Of a DNA stretch of 5,619 nt, positions 1 to 5,619 are shown one piece after another. Made by a program: the position numbers and the translations under genes. This DNA is from Spirochaetales bacterium (GTDB taxonomy: Bacteria > Spirochaetota > Spirochaetia > DSM-27196 > SLST01), in the NCBI GenBank assembly GCA_030642995.1, contig DAOWMR010000211.1, forward strand, positions 1-5,619. Reading direction: 5' to 3'. The notes beneath the pieces are model-generated. The model was not told where the DNA came from. It saw nothing but the letters and a program-made list of their open reading frames with translations, and searched no databases. How positions within the stretch are numbered: the stretch's first letter is position 1; every line of letters starts with the position of its first letter.

Positions 1-197
1 ACGAGGGCGGTGGTCTGTCGCGTGCGGGTGCTGTTCGAAGCGAGGATCACCGTCGGTATCAACCCGCGTTCAGCCATCACCTTCCCGATTGAGCCGGCAT
101 CTCGCTCCCCGCGCGAGGTCAGTTTCCGATCATGATCCGGCTTCGGCAGGTCGGGCGATTCGCTCTTGGAGTGTCTGCAGATCAGTAGCTGTTTCAT
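1..197 (-). CDS. sixA: SixA-type phosphohistidine phosphatase, N-terminal part (cut by window edge)
   Basis: Reading the minus strand from the ATG at 197-195 gives 65 complete codons that run off the window start. The protein opens MKQLLICRHSKSE, the histidine-phosphatase signature: Arg8-His9 is the RH of the RHG-type catalytic motif, followed by Lys-Ser as in SixA. Next come a PDHDRKLTSRGERDA stretch (SixA proteins have D-x-x-R-x-L-x-x-x-G-x-x-D-A) and ASNSTRTRQTT (residues 54-64), which matches the S-x-x-x-R-x-x-Q-T segment that supplies the second active-site Arg. In the SixA family the phosphorylated catalytic His removes phosphate from His residues of signalling or PTS proteins in the cytoplasm. 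The start is supported by GAGGAG at 209-204, six bases upstream. The gene is divergent from the SUF operon, so a functional link is not implied. The C-terminal half, with the second catalytic His, is outside the window. Confidence 0.88.
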   Translation of the reverse strand, partial: MKQLLICRHSKSESPDLPKPDHDRKLTSRGERDAGSIGKVMAERGLIPTVILASNSTRTRQTTAL

Positions 198-203
198 GGG
201 CCG

Positions 204-209
204 CTCCTC
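204..209 (-). promoter_or_regulatory. Ribosome binding site of the sixA-like gene
   Basis: The minus strand reads GAGGAG, then six bases, then ATG. This is a strong Shine-Dalgarno match and it fixes the start of the divergent phosphatase gene. Confidence 0.75.
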
Positions 210-250
210 ATGTTGTTCTCGGTCGCGTTCGAGGTCTCTTCCACGCCTTG

Positions 251-256
251 AGTATA
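251..256 (-). promoter_or_regulatory. Possible -10 box for the sixA-like gene
   Basis: The minus strand reads TATACT here (five of six matches to TATAAT), about 54 bases upstream of the phosphatase ATG. No good -35 hexamer lies at the normal distance, so this is a weak prediction from one motif. Confidence 0.3.
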
Positions 257-273
257 GCGACATGCGGTAGTCG

Positions 274-355
274 GGGACCGCACATTTCCGTAGCTTTTCA
301 GGGACGGAGGAACCGTTAGGGACGGAGGAACTGTTTCGGGGACGGAGGCGCTTTC
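274..355 (+). repeat. Degenerate array of GGGAC-headed short repeats (REP-like)
   Basis: Three near-identical units start at 301, 319 and 339. Each begins GGGACGGAGG and continues AACCGTTA, AACTGTTTC and CGCTTTC respectively. A more diverged fourth unit starts at 274 (GGGACCGCACATTTC). Units are preceded by TTTCA, GTTA or TTTCG, so the period is about 18-20 bases for the last three. The array lies between the divergent phosphatase and SUF genes and ends just before the predicted SUF promoter. From memory, similar GGGAC-headed short units occur as dispersed repeats in planctomycete and deltaproteobacterial genomes, often near IS200-like (REP-associated tyrosine) transposases. No transposase is visible here, so that link is inference. 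Confidence 0.6.
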
Positions 356-359
356 AGTC

Positions 360-389
360 TTGCTGCGTGGCAAGTCTTCTGAGTATTAT
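360..389 (+). promoter_or_regulatory. Putative sigma70-type promoter of the SUF operon
   Basis: TTGCTG (360-365) and TATTAT (384-389) are separated by 18 bases, in a locally AT-rich patch (382-400) that stands out from the GC-rich surroundings. Transcription would begin near 396 and leave a short leader carrying the purine-rich ribosome site before the ATG at 412. The -35 is a moderate match. I see no convincing IscR or SufR operator palindrome. This is a prediction from motif and spacing only. Confidence 0.4.
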
Positions 390-411
390 TGTAATAAATA
401 GGGGGTGGGCG

Positions 412-714
412 ATGCCCACGAAGGGAGAAGTCCTCGACGCTCTTGAGCGAGTCATAGACCCGGAGATTGGACTGAGTATCGTTGCCGTGGGACTCATTTA
501 TCGGGTTGAGGCCACCGACGAGGCGATAAAAATCGATTTTACTCTGACCTCTCCCGGTTGCCCGCTCGCAGGCACAATCATGGAGGACATCCATCGGGAA
601 GTGATGGCGGCCACGGGCGTGACGAACGTGGAAGTCAATCTGGTCTGGAACCCGCCATGGAGTCTGGATTTGATGAGTGAAGAAGCACGACTTCAGCTTG
701 GCTACCCCATCTGA
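412..714 (+). CDS. MIP18/DUF59-family metal-sulfur cluster assembly factor (SufT/YitW-like)
   Basis: This is a 100-residue protein of the MIP18/PaaD-like family, whose members help mature or deliver Fe-S clusters. It has the typical N-terminal helix followed by DPEIGLSIVAVGLIY (residues 16-30), matching the family D-P-E-hydrophobic-x-x-x-I-x-x-x-G-L motif. TSPGCPLA (46-53) carries the conserved Cys50, the only cysteine, and the C-terminal WNPPWSLDLMSEEARLQLGY stretch (79-98) is also characteristic. Length equals that of one-domain YitW-type members. I chose the ATG at 412, which follows AGGGGG at 400-405; the in-frame GTG at 367 would translate the predicted promoter and add residues unlike the family. 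It is first in the operon, 17 bp before sufC, which supports a role in SUF assembly. The exact role (carrier, or maturation factor like SufT) cannot be read from sequence. Confidence 0.9.
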   Translation: MPTKGEVLDALERVIDPEIGLSIVAVGLIYRVEATDEAIKIDFTLTSPGCPLAGTIMEDIHREVMAATGVTNVEVNLVWNPPWSLDLMSEEARLQLGYPI

Positions 715-720
715 AGGCAG

Positions 721-726
721 AGGAGA
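721..726 (+). promoter_or_regulatory. Ribosome binding site for sufC (GTG start)
   Basis: AGGAGA lies five bases before the GTG at 732, within the short gap after the MIP18 gene. It decides this non-ATG start: the family-typical N-terminus ([10 protein letters not shown]) begins exactly there. Confidence 0.7.
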
Positions 727-731
727 AGACA

Positions 732-1505
732 GTGATCCTTGAGATCAAAGGCCTGAAGGCCAATATTGATACCAAGCCGATTCTGAATGGGATTGATCTG
801 ACCCTGGAAACCGGCAGAATTCACGCGTTGATGGGACCGAACGGGTCGGGCAAAAGCACCCTGAGCAATGTCATCATGGGCCATCCCGCCTACGAGGTGA
901 CCGGTGGTGAAGTATTCTTGGACGGGAAGAATATCCTTGAGATGGCCACCGACGAGCGGGCGCGATTGGGTCTGTTCATGGCGTTTCAGTATCCGGTGGA
1001 AATCCCCGGAGTGACCGTCGGTCGATTCCTGAAACGGGCAACTGAGATCCGATCTGGGAGCGAGGGAATGAACGCCCGCAGCTTCATCAAGGAACTCAGA
1101 TCAAACATGGATTTCCTTGAGATGGACCAGCAGTTCATCAATCGGTACCTGAACGAGGGATTCTCCGGCGGCGAGAAGAAGCGCATGGAGGTCCTCCAGA
1201 TGCTCATGCTCAAGCCTTCGTTCGCCGTGTTGGATGAGACGGATTCAGGCCTGGACATTGACGCACTGCAGATTGTGGCGAAGGGCGTGAATCATCTTCG
1301 TTCCGATGCCTTCGGTGCGCTGATCATCACGCACTACCAGCGTATTCTCGGGCACGTGAAACCTGACGTCGTCCATATCATGTACAACGGTCGAATTGTC
1401 ACGTCGGGCGGCGAGGAACTTGCTCACACCCTGGAAGCTCAAGGGTACGACTGGGTGCGCCGGCAGTACGGGTCGCCGGCCGACGCCCCCAAGCAGACGG
1501 TATGA
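732..1505 (+). CDS. sufC: SufC, ATPase subunit of the SUF Fe-S assembly complex
   Basis: This 257-residue cytosolic ABC-type ATPase has no membrane segment and is close to the usual SufC length. The motifs are in order: Walker [10 protein letters not shown] (35-43), Q-loop FQYP (Gln86), the SufC-specific ABC signature FSGGEKKR (144-151), Walker [13 protein letters not shown] (164-175) with catalytic Glu169, and the H-loop His201 in ITHYQRIL. The E-T-D-S-G-L-D and H-Y-Q-R stretches separate SufC from transporter ATPases. In the known SUF system SufC dimerises on ATP binding and reshapes the SufB-SufD pair so that a cluster can form. Translation starts at GTG 732 behind AGGAGA. The 3' end overlaps sufB by four bases (ATGA), a sign of coupled translation. 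The last residues (PADAPKQTV) are a short, probably disordered tail. Confidence 0.97.
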   Translation: MILEIKGLKANIDTKPILNGIDLTLETGRIHALMGPNGSGKSTLSNVIMGHPAYEVTGGEVFLDGKNILEMATDERARLGLFMAFQYPVEIPGVTVGRFLKRATEIRSGSEGMNARSFIKELRSNMDFLEMDQQFINRYLNEGFSGGEKKRMEVLQMLMLKPSFAVLDETDSGLDIDALQIVAKGVNHLRSDAFGALIITHYQRILGHVKPDVVHIMYNGRIVTSGGEELAHTLEAQGYDWVRRQYGSPADAPKQTV

Positions 1506-2905
1506 GCAGCAACACACCACCAGTTGACGTCGGCGATTACAAGTTCGGATTTTCTTACCCGGATCAGAGCGTCTTCAAGACCAAGAAGGGCCTGGACGAG
1601 GAAGTCGTAAGCGCCATAAGTCGGCACAAGAATGAGCCCGATTGGATGCTGCAATTCAGGCTGCGGAGCCTCGACGAGTTTCGAAAGAGGGAGATGCCCA
1701 ACTGGGGCGCGGATCTCAGCAGTCTGGACTTCGACGACATGTACTACTACGCCAAGCCGGCGGAGAGCAAGTTCGAGAGCTGGGAGGACGTTCCTGAATC
1801 GATCAAGGAGACTTACGAGCGGCTCGGTATCCCCGAGGCTGAACGGAAGTTTCTGGCCGGTGTGGGGGCCCAGTACGACTCCGAGGTTGTCTACCACAAT
1901 CTCCGCGAGGAGCTTTCAGAGCAGGGTGTCATTTTCTCAGACCCCGAGACGGCGCTTCAGGAACATCCCGAAATCTTCAAAAAGTATTTCGGGACGATCA
2001 TCCCCTACACGGACAACAAGTTCGCGGCGCTGAACTCAGCCGTCTGGTCGGGCGGCAGCTTCGTTTACATCCCGCCGGGGGTCAAGGTCGACGTGCCGCT
2101 CCAGGCCTATTTCCGCATCAACTCGCAGAACTTCGGCCAGTTCGAGCGGACGTTGATCATTGCCGACGAGGGCAGCTTCGTCCACTACATAGAGGGGTGT
2201 ACGGCGCCTATCTACGCCACCGACAGTTTGCACAGCGCCGTGGTCGAGATTGTCGCGCTTCCGGGAAGTCGTGTTCGATACACGACTATCCAGAACTGGT
2301 CAAGCGATGTCTACAACCTGGTAACCAAGCGGGCGGTCGCCCACGAGGGCGCCACCGTAGAGTGGGTTGACGGCAATATCGGTAGCAAGCGAACCATGAA
2401 GTACCCCGCTGTGTGGCTCATGGGGGAGGGCGCCCACGGAGAGGTTCTTTCCATTGCCTTTTCCGGAGAGGGGCAGGAGCAGGATACCGGCGCCAAGATG
2501 GTGCACGCAGCCTCCAATACGAGTTCGGTCATCACCTCCAAGTCCATCAGCAAGGACGGCGGGGTGGCGAGCTATCGGGGCCACGTCAAAGTGGATCCGG
2601 GGCTTCACAATGTGCGGAGCCACGTGGTCTGTGACGCACTCATCCTTGATCCCGACTCCACAAGCAACACCTATCCGTACATGGACATCAATTCCAACGA
2701 CGTCTCCATAGAGCACGAGGCACATGTCAGCCGAATCAGTGAGGAGCAGCTTTTCTACCTCATGTCTCGCGGCATGAGCGAAGAAGAAGCTTCCATGATG
2801 ATCGTCAACGGATTCCTGGACCCTCTCATCAAGCAACTGCCGATGGAATACGCCGTGGAATTGAACAGGTTGATTGACCTGGAAATGGAGGGGTCCGTCG
2901 GTTGA
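1502..2905 (+). CDS. sufB: SufB, scaffold subunit of the SUF Fe-S assembly complex
   Basis: This 467-residue SufB is about family length. After an N-terminal helical part ([22 protein letters not shown]...) comes the SufB/SufD beta-helix core, with [28 protein letters not shown] sequence at about 178-201. The helical C-terminus is [25 protein letters not shown] (414-438) plus the [19 protein letters not shown] segment. The protein has only two cysteines: Cys233 in IEGCTAP and Cys377 in VVCDAL. They line up with E. coli SufB Cys254 and Cys405, assigned to sulfur transfer and nascent cluster binding; His405-Glu406 in IEHEA correspond to His433-Glu434. The key chemistry is therefore retained. 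SufB binds SufD and SufC as SufBC2D, where the [4Fe-4S] cluster is built. The start overlaps the sufC stop, and its own ribosome site is weak, so translation is probably coupled. Confidence 0.97.
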   Translation: MSSNTPPVDVGDYKFGFSYPDQSVFKTKKGLDEEVVSAISRHKNEPDWMLQFRLRSLDEFRKREMPNWGADLSSLDFDDMYYYAKPAESKFESWEDVPESIKETYERLGIPEAERKFLAGVGAQYDSEVVYHNLREELSEQGVIFSDPETALQEHPEIFKKYFGTIIPYTDNKFAALNSAVWSGGSFVYIPPGVKVDVPLQAYFRINSQNFGQFERTLIIADEGSFVHYIEGCTAPIYATDSLHSAVVEIVALPGSRVRYTTIQNWSSDVYNLVTKRAVAHEGATVEWVDGNIGSKRTMKYPAVWLMGEGAHGEVLSIAFSGEGQEQDTGAKMVHAASNTSSVITSKSISKDGGVASYRGHVKVDPGLHNVRSHVVCDALILDPDSTSNTYPYMDINSNDVSIEHEAHVSRISEEQLFYLMSRGMSEEEASMMIVNGFLDPLIKQLPMEYAVELNRLIDLEMEGSVG

Positions 2906-2917
2906 CGGGTGCTGCAT

Positions 2918-4222
2918 ATGAATGATCTCCAGACCCATCAAAAAACCCTCTCCGGCCCCGCGTGGCTTGCGGATCTCCGCATCGCCGCCGCCGAGAAATT
3001 TGACGCCTCCGACTGGCCGAGCACGAGCGAAGAGGAGTGGCGGCGGACCAGCCTCCGGGCATTTGAGTTGGATTCCTACCGCACCGGGAGCGAAAATCCC
3101 CCAACGACCGCGCCCGCAACGACGGCCGTCGCCGAGGATTCCGGGCCGTCCCCGGCCGGCCGACTGATCTTCTGGAACGACACGCTGACCTCGGCATTGG
3201 TCGGTGATGAACTTGCCGGACGTGGCGTGGTGTTTAGCTCACTCGCCGACATCGCTGAAGGCGCTGGCGACAACGGAGCGTCCGCCGCCGCCAGTACCCG
3301 CGACGCGCTCCGCCAATCGCTCGACCTGAGCGACAATCGATTTCAGTATTGGCACTATGCGCTTCTGGCCGACGCCGCAGTGCTCTACGTGCCGCGATTC
3401 GTGGAGATTGCCGAGCCGTTCATCATCGATTTCCATCTGACCGGCGATGAGGTCGTCCGGACCCCGCATCTCCTGGTTGTTCTTGAGGAAGGCGCCCGGG
3501 CGACCGTCATCAAGCGGCTCATCTCGCCGACCGACGGAGAGGTGCTGGTCGTTGATGCGGACGATCTGGTCGTCGGAGACGCCGCCGGGCTCCGGTTCGT
3601 GACCATTCAACGGCTGAACGAAGAGTCTCTGGTATTCTCCAACGGTCGGGGGCACGTCGGGAGAGATGGTCAACTCCACCGAACTGAAGCGGCGCTCGGT
3701 GCCGACTTCGTGAAGACTCGCTTCGTGTCGGAACTTGCCGGGGCCGGTGCGGATGTGGCGTTGAACGGTCTCTACTTCTCAACCGATGAGCAGCACATGG
3801 ATCTGCGAACCGTGCAGAGCCACGCGGCCCCTCGAACCGCCAGCCGGGCATTCTATCGGGGCGCCGCCCGTGGAGAGAGTCACACGATCTACCAGGGTCT
3901 GATCACCGTGAATGCGGAAGCTCTCGGGACCGATGCATACCTCACGAACAAGAATCTCATTCTCTCCGAAGACGCCCGCGCAGACTCCATTCCGAGCCTC
4001 AACATCAGCACCGACGACGTGAAGTGCAGTCACGGTTCCACAACCGGCAAGCTTGACGAGTCGCAACTGTTCTACCTGCAAACACGCGGGTACACCGAGG
4101 CAGAGGCCCGGTTGACCTTGATTGAAGGATATTTCGAGGACCTCATAGCGCAGGTGCCGGAGATGATTCAGGATGAACTCCGGGATCTCATTTCAGATCG
4201 ATTGTCGGACCCAGACGACTGA
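2918..4222 (+). CDS. sufD: SufD, scaffold partner of SufB in the SUF complex
   Basis: This 434-residue SufD-family protein starts with a helical domain (GPAWLADLRIAAAEKFDASDWP and EEEWRRTSL, residues 13-46), matching the W-L-x-x-L-R...E-x-W-x-x-T pattern of SufD. An Ala/Pro/Thr-rich linker (about 60-80) follows, then the beta-helix core, and a C-terminal region with DDVKCSHGSTTGKLDESQLFYLQTRG (about 366-391). Cys370 and His372 match E. coli SufD Cys358 and His360, the latter a ligand of the nascent cluster at the SufB-SufD interface. SufD is less conserved than SufB and also aids iron delivery. I preferred ATG 2918; an in-frame GTG at 2909 adds three residues and is possible, because GGAGGGG at 2887-2893 is somewhat closer to it. 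The gene follows sufB by 12 bp and its TGA shares one base with the Rieske gene's ATG. Confidence 0.94.
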   Translation: MNDLQTHQKTLSGPAWLADLRIAAAEKFDASDWPSTSEEEWRRTSLRAFELDSYRTGSENPPTTAPATTAVAEDSGPSPAGRLIFWNDTLTSALVGDELAGRGVVFSSLADIAEGAGDNGASAAASTRDALRQSLDLSDNRFQYWHYALLADAAVLYVPRFVEIAEPFIIDFHLTGDEVVRTPHLLVVLEEGARATVIKRLISPTDGEVLVVDADDLVVGDAAGLRFVTIQRLNEESLVFSNGRGHVGRDGQLHRTEAALGADFVKTRFVSELAGAGADVALNGLYFSTDEQHMDLRTVQSHAAPRTASRAFYRGAARGESHTIYQGLITVNAEALGTDAYLTNKNLILSEDARADSIPSLNISTDDVKCSHGSTTGKLDESQLFYLQTRGYTEAEARLTLIEGYFEDLIAQVPEMIQDELRDLISDRLSDPDD

Positions 4223-4530
4223 TGGCCACCTGGGTCTTTGCCTGCAACACCGCCGATTTCCGTGCAAGCTTCCTCTTCAGACACAAGCGGAAGGAGTACG
4301 CCCTCTTCCGGCTGGTGGACGGCATCTACTGCACCGACAATGTCTGCTCCCACGAATACTCTCCACTCGCCGAAGGTATGGTCGTCGGTGCCGACGTCTA
4401 TTGTCCCAAGCACGGCTCCCGGTTTGACATCAGGACCGGGGCGGTGAAGGACTACCCGGCCACACGACCCGTGAAAACCTTCCCCGTTCGCGTGGAAGAT
4501 AACGGCGACATCTCCATTCAGGTGAAGTAG
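4222..4530 (+). CDS. Small Rieske [2Fe-2S] ferredoxin in the SUF operon
   Basis: This 102-residue soluble protein is essentially one Rieske domain. The cluster ligands are in VCSHEYSPLAEG and VYCPKHGSRFD: Cys42-x-His44, sixteen residues, then Cys61-x-x-His64, the classic two-Cys two-His [2Fe-2S] site. KHGSRFDIRTGAV and the DYPATRPVKTFPVRVED tail resemble the ferredoxin components of aromatic-ring dioxygenases and NirD-like proteins. No membrane anchor or signal peptide is present, unlike Rieske subunits of cytochrome bc complexes. Cys8 and Cys37 are extra cysteines outside the motif. Its ATG lies in TGATG, overlapping the sufD stop by one base, so translation is tied to SufD. No oxygenase or nitrite reductase gene is nearby, which suggests a role in SUF, for example electron supply, or as a client; this is inference from context. 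Confidence 0.92.
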   Translation: MATWVFACNTADFRASFLFRHKRKEYALFRLVDGIYCTDNVCSHEYSPLAEGMVVGADVYCPKHGSRFDIRTGAVKDYPATRPVKTFPVRVEDNGDISIQVK

Positions 4531-4561
4531 GGCCGCGCCGCCCCCACCAGGGCAAACGCAC

Positions 4562-4639
4562 ATGAGCATTCGCTGCACGTGCTTGCGCATGCCCTTGACC
4601 CCGGACGCGACCGCGCCAATACTGATATCAGAGCGATGA
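4562..4639 (+). CDS. Possible 25-codon leader ORF before the methyltransferase gene
   Basis: An ATG at 4562 opens a 25-residue frame (MSIRCTCLRMPLTPDATAPI then LISER) whose TGA overlaps the methyltransferase ATG as ATGA at 4636-4639. AGGG at 4549-4552 lies nine bases upstream and could act as its ribosome site. The overlap would allow translational coupling to a downstream gene whose own ribosome site is poor. A frame this short can arise by chance in GC-rich DNA, there is no recognised family, and the predicted promoter at 4595-4623 lies inside it. I list it as a candidate only. Confidence 0.2.
   Translation: MSIRCTCLRMPLTPDATAPILISER
4595..4623 (+). promoter_or_regulatory. Possible sigma70-like promoter of the methyltransferase gene
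   Basis: TTGACC (4595-4600, five of six to consensus) is followed after exactly 17 bases by AATACT (4618-4623, four of six). The expected start point near 4630 would leave only about six bases before the ATG at 4636, so the transcript would be almost leaderless. That fits the lack of a strong Shine-Dalgarno sequence there. It would let the exported methyltransferase be expressed apart from the SUF operon. This is a prediction from spacing and match only. Confidence 0.35.
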
Positions 4640-5619
4640 ATCGGAAAACGGTGTTCCTGGTTTTGATGGTGTCTCTGATCGCGGTGTTTGCCGGTGCGAG
4701 CGATACCGAAGACGGCCCGGCTCCCGGCCCACAGGGGCAAACCGCTCCCCGAGACCCCCTGGCAATTGCCCGCGACGCGCTTGTGGACCAGTACATCATT
4801 GGCGCCGGCATTCGAGACCCCGCAGTCATTGACGCAATGTACAGAGTGCAACGGCACGAGTTCGTTCTTCCTGAATACCGCGACATGGCGCATCTGGACA
4901 GGCCGCTCCCAATCGGCGAAGGACAGACAATTTCACAGCCCTACGTCGTCGCGTTCATGACCGAGGCTCTGGATCTGGAACCGGACGACAGAGTCTTGGA
5001 GGTTGGCACGGGGAGCGGTTACCAGGCGGCGGTGCTTGCGGCTATCGCGGCGGAGGTCTACTCCATCGAGATCATCGATACCCTCGCCGGCAGCGCGGCG
5101 GCACGTTTGGACCGTCTTGGCTACAACGTCACCGTGGTTTCCGGCGACGGCTACTACGGACTGCCTGACGAGGCACCCTTTGACGCGATCATTGTGACCG
5201 CGGCCGCCGGGCACGTACCGCCGCCGCTCGTTGAGCAACTGAAGCCCGGTGGCCGAATGATCATCCCCGTCGGGCCGGTTTACTCGGTGCAAGTTCTCAT
5301 TCTGTTGGAGAAAGCGCCCGACGGTTCAATCTATAACCTTGAAGAATATTGCAACCCGAGCCGATCATTTCGTTCTGAGAAGCCCGGTCCAGACGGCGAT
5401 CCGATCCTGACAAGACAACGGCCTGGTCTCTGGAATGGGAGTATCGAAAATATGCTGCAGGTAAACGTTGCCCTGCCATCGAGCGTTTTTTCAGCCGTTA
5501 AATATTTGACTGGCAAGGAAAGCCCTCTGGCGGCGCTGCACCAGCCGTATCACGGCCCCGCGCTTAGAGCCATAGACTTCCAGCGCGCGGTAGTTGATCA
5601 TGAAGTGGCTGAATACCTG
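4636..5619 (+). CDS. pcm: Exported protein-L-isoaspartate O-methyltransferase with an odd C-terminal tail (3' end cut)
   Basis: An open frame of 328 codons reaches the window end without a stop. Residues 1-21 (MNRKTVFLVLMVSLIAVFAGA) form a Sec-type signal peptide with no lipobox Cys, so the enzyme probably acts outside the cytoplasm. Residues 45-230 are a PIMT domain: RHEFVLPEYRDMAHLDRPLPIGEGQTISQP (73-102), the SAM-binding loop VLEVGTGSGYQAAVLA (120-135), FDAIIVTAAAGHVP (182-195) and LKPGGRMIIPVG (202-213). PIMT methylates L-isoaspartyl residues with S-adenosylmethionine so that aged proteins can be repaired. Homology fades after LLEKAPDGSI (about 224-233), and the usual final V-R-F-V-P-L strand is not seen. 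The following roughly 95 residues are unrecognised, and third-position GC drops from about 78% (4981-5280) to about 48% (5341-5520). The tail may be a lineage-specific domain, a disrupted gene end or a junction. The ATG at 4636 is chosen because the signal peptide begins there; an in-frame GTG at 4579 would bury it. Confidence 0.85.
   Translation, partial: MNRKTVFLVLMVSLIAVFAGASDTEDGPAPGPQGQTAPRDPLAIARDALVDQYIIGAGIRDPAVIDAMYRVQRHEFVLPEYRDMAHLDRPLPIGEGQTISQPYVVAFMTEALDLEPDDRVLEVGTGSGYQAAVLAAIAAEVYSIEIIDTLAGSAAARLDRLGYNVTVVSGDGYYGLPDEAPFDAIIVTAAAGHVPPPLVEQLKPGGRMIIPVGPVYSVQVLILLEKAPDGSIYNLEEYCNPSRSFRSEKPGPDGDPILTRQRPGLWNGSIENMLQVNVALPSSVFSAVKYLTGKESPLAALHQPYHGPALRAIDFQRAVVDHEVAEYL

Noticed and set aside
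89..319. 76-codon + strand frame upstream of the operon
   Set aside because: It lies opposite the clear phosphatase coding sequence and runs into the repeat array; its product has no recognisable features.
367..411. N-terminal extension of the MIP18 gene from GTG 367
   Set aside because: The extra residues do not resemble the family, cover the predicted promoter, and GTG 367 lacks a ribosome site, while ATG 412 has AGGGGG upstream.
2300..2941. 213-codon minus-strand frame within sufB and the start of sufD
   Set aside because: It is antisense to well-conserved SufB sequence. Long antisense frames are common in GC-rich genes, and the His-rich product resembles no family.
4550..4594. Hairpin GGGCA-CGCA with TGCG-TGCCC as a terminator after the Rieske gene
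   Set aside because: The stem is interrupted by a 2x2 mismatch, the loop is over 20 bases, and no T-run follows, so it does not look like an intrinsic terminator.
4168..4893. 241-codon minus-strand frame across the Rieske gene, spacer and methyltransferase start
   Set aside because: It lies opposite two genes with clear motifs (Rieske ligands and PIMT signature); the product has no domain and no good ribosome site was seen.
1..5619. CRISPR array, tRNA, rRNA, prophage or complete insertion sequence
   Set aside because: I saw no direct repeat-spacer pattern, no clover-leaf or rRNA-like stretch, and no transposase, integrase or phage gene. The only repeats are the short units at 274-355.

Overview
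This is a GC-rich bacterial chromosomal window dominated by an iron-sulfur (Fe-S) cluster assembly (SUF) operon on the + strand. No gene is diagnostic of a phylum. The layout (an MIP18-family protein followed by sufC, sufB, sufD and a Rieske ferredoxin) and the short GGGACGGAGG-type repeats recall Planctomycetota or related environmental lineages, but this is a low-confidence inference.

Layout. Positions 1-197 (minus strand, cut by the window edge) hold the N-terminal part of a SixA-type phosphohistidine phosphatase, transcribed away from the operon. Positions 198-411 are a divergent intergenic region. It has a degenerate array of GGGAC-headed repeats at 274-355 and, next to it, a plausible promoter for the SUF operon. 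Positions 412-4530 hold five tightly packed + strand genes: an MIP18/DUF59 SufT/YitW-like factor, SufC, SufB, SufD and a small Rieske [2Fe-2S] protein. The gaps are 17 bp, a 4-bp ATGA overlap, 12 bp (3 bp if a GTG start is used) and a 1-bp TGATG overlap, so the genes are probably cotranscribed and translationally coupled. Positions 4531-4635 are a short spacer with no convincing terminator, a possible promoter and a possible 25-codon leader ORF. From 4636 to the end of the window an open frame encodes an exported protein-L-isoaspartate O-methyltransferase (PIMT).

How the genes work together. SufB, SufC and SufD should form the SufBC2D scaffold, with SufC as its ATPase. The residues expected for nascent cluster binding are present in SufB (only two cysteines, both at the conserved sites) and in SufD (the Cys-Ser-His motif). 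The MIP18 protein probably helps mature or deliver clusters. The Rieske protein is either an electron donor for assembly or a client. The sulfur-donating half of the pathway (SufS desulfurase with SufU or SufE) and a SufR/IscR regulator are not in the window.

The least explained part is the 3' end. The methyltransferase homology stops near position 5330, before the family's usual last strand. The frame then stays open for about 290 more bases, with much lower GC at third codon positions and no family I recognise. I found no convincing new biological system; the main leads are this tail, the repeat array and the Rieske protein coupled to SufD.
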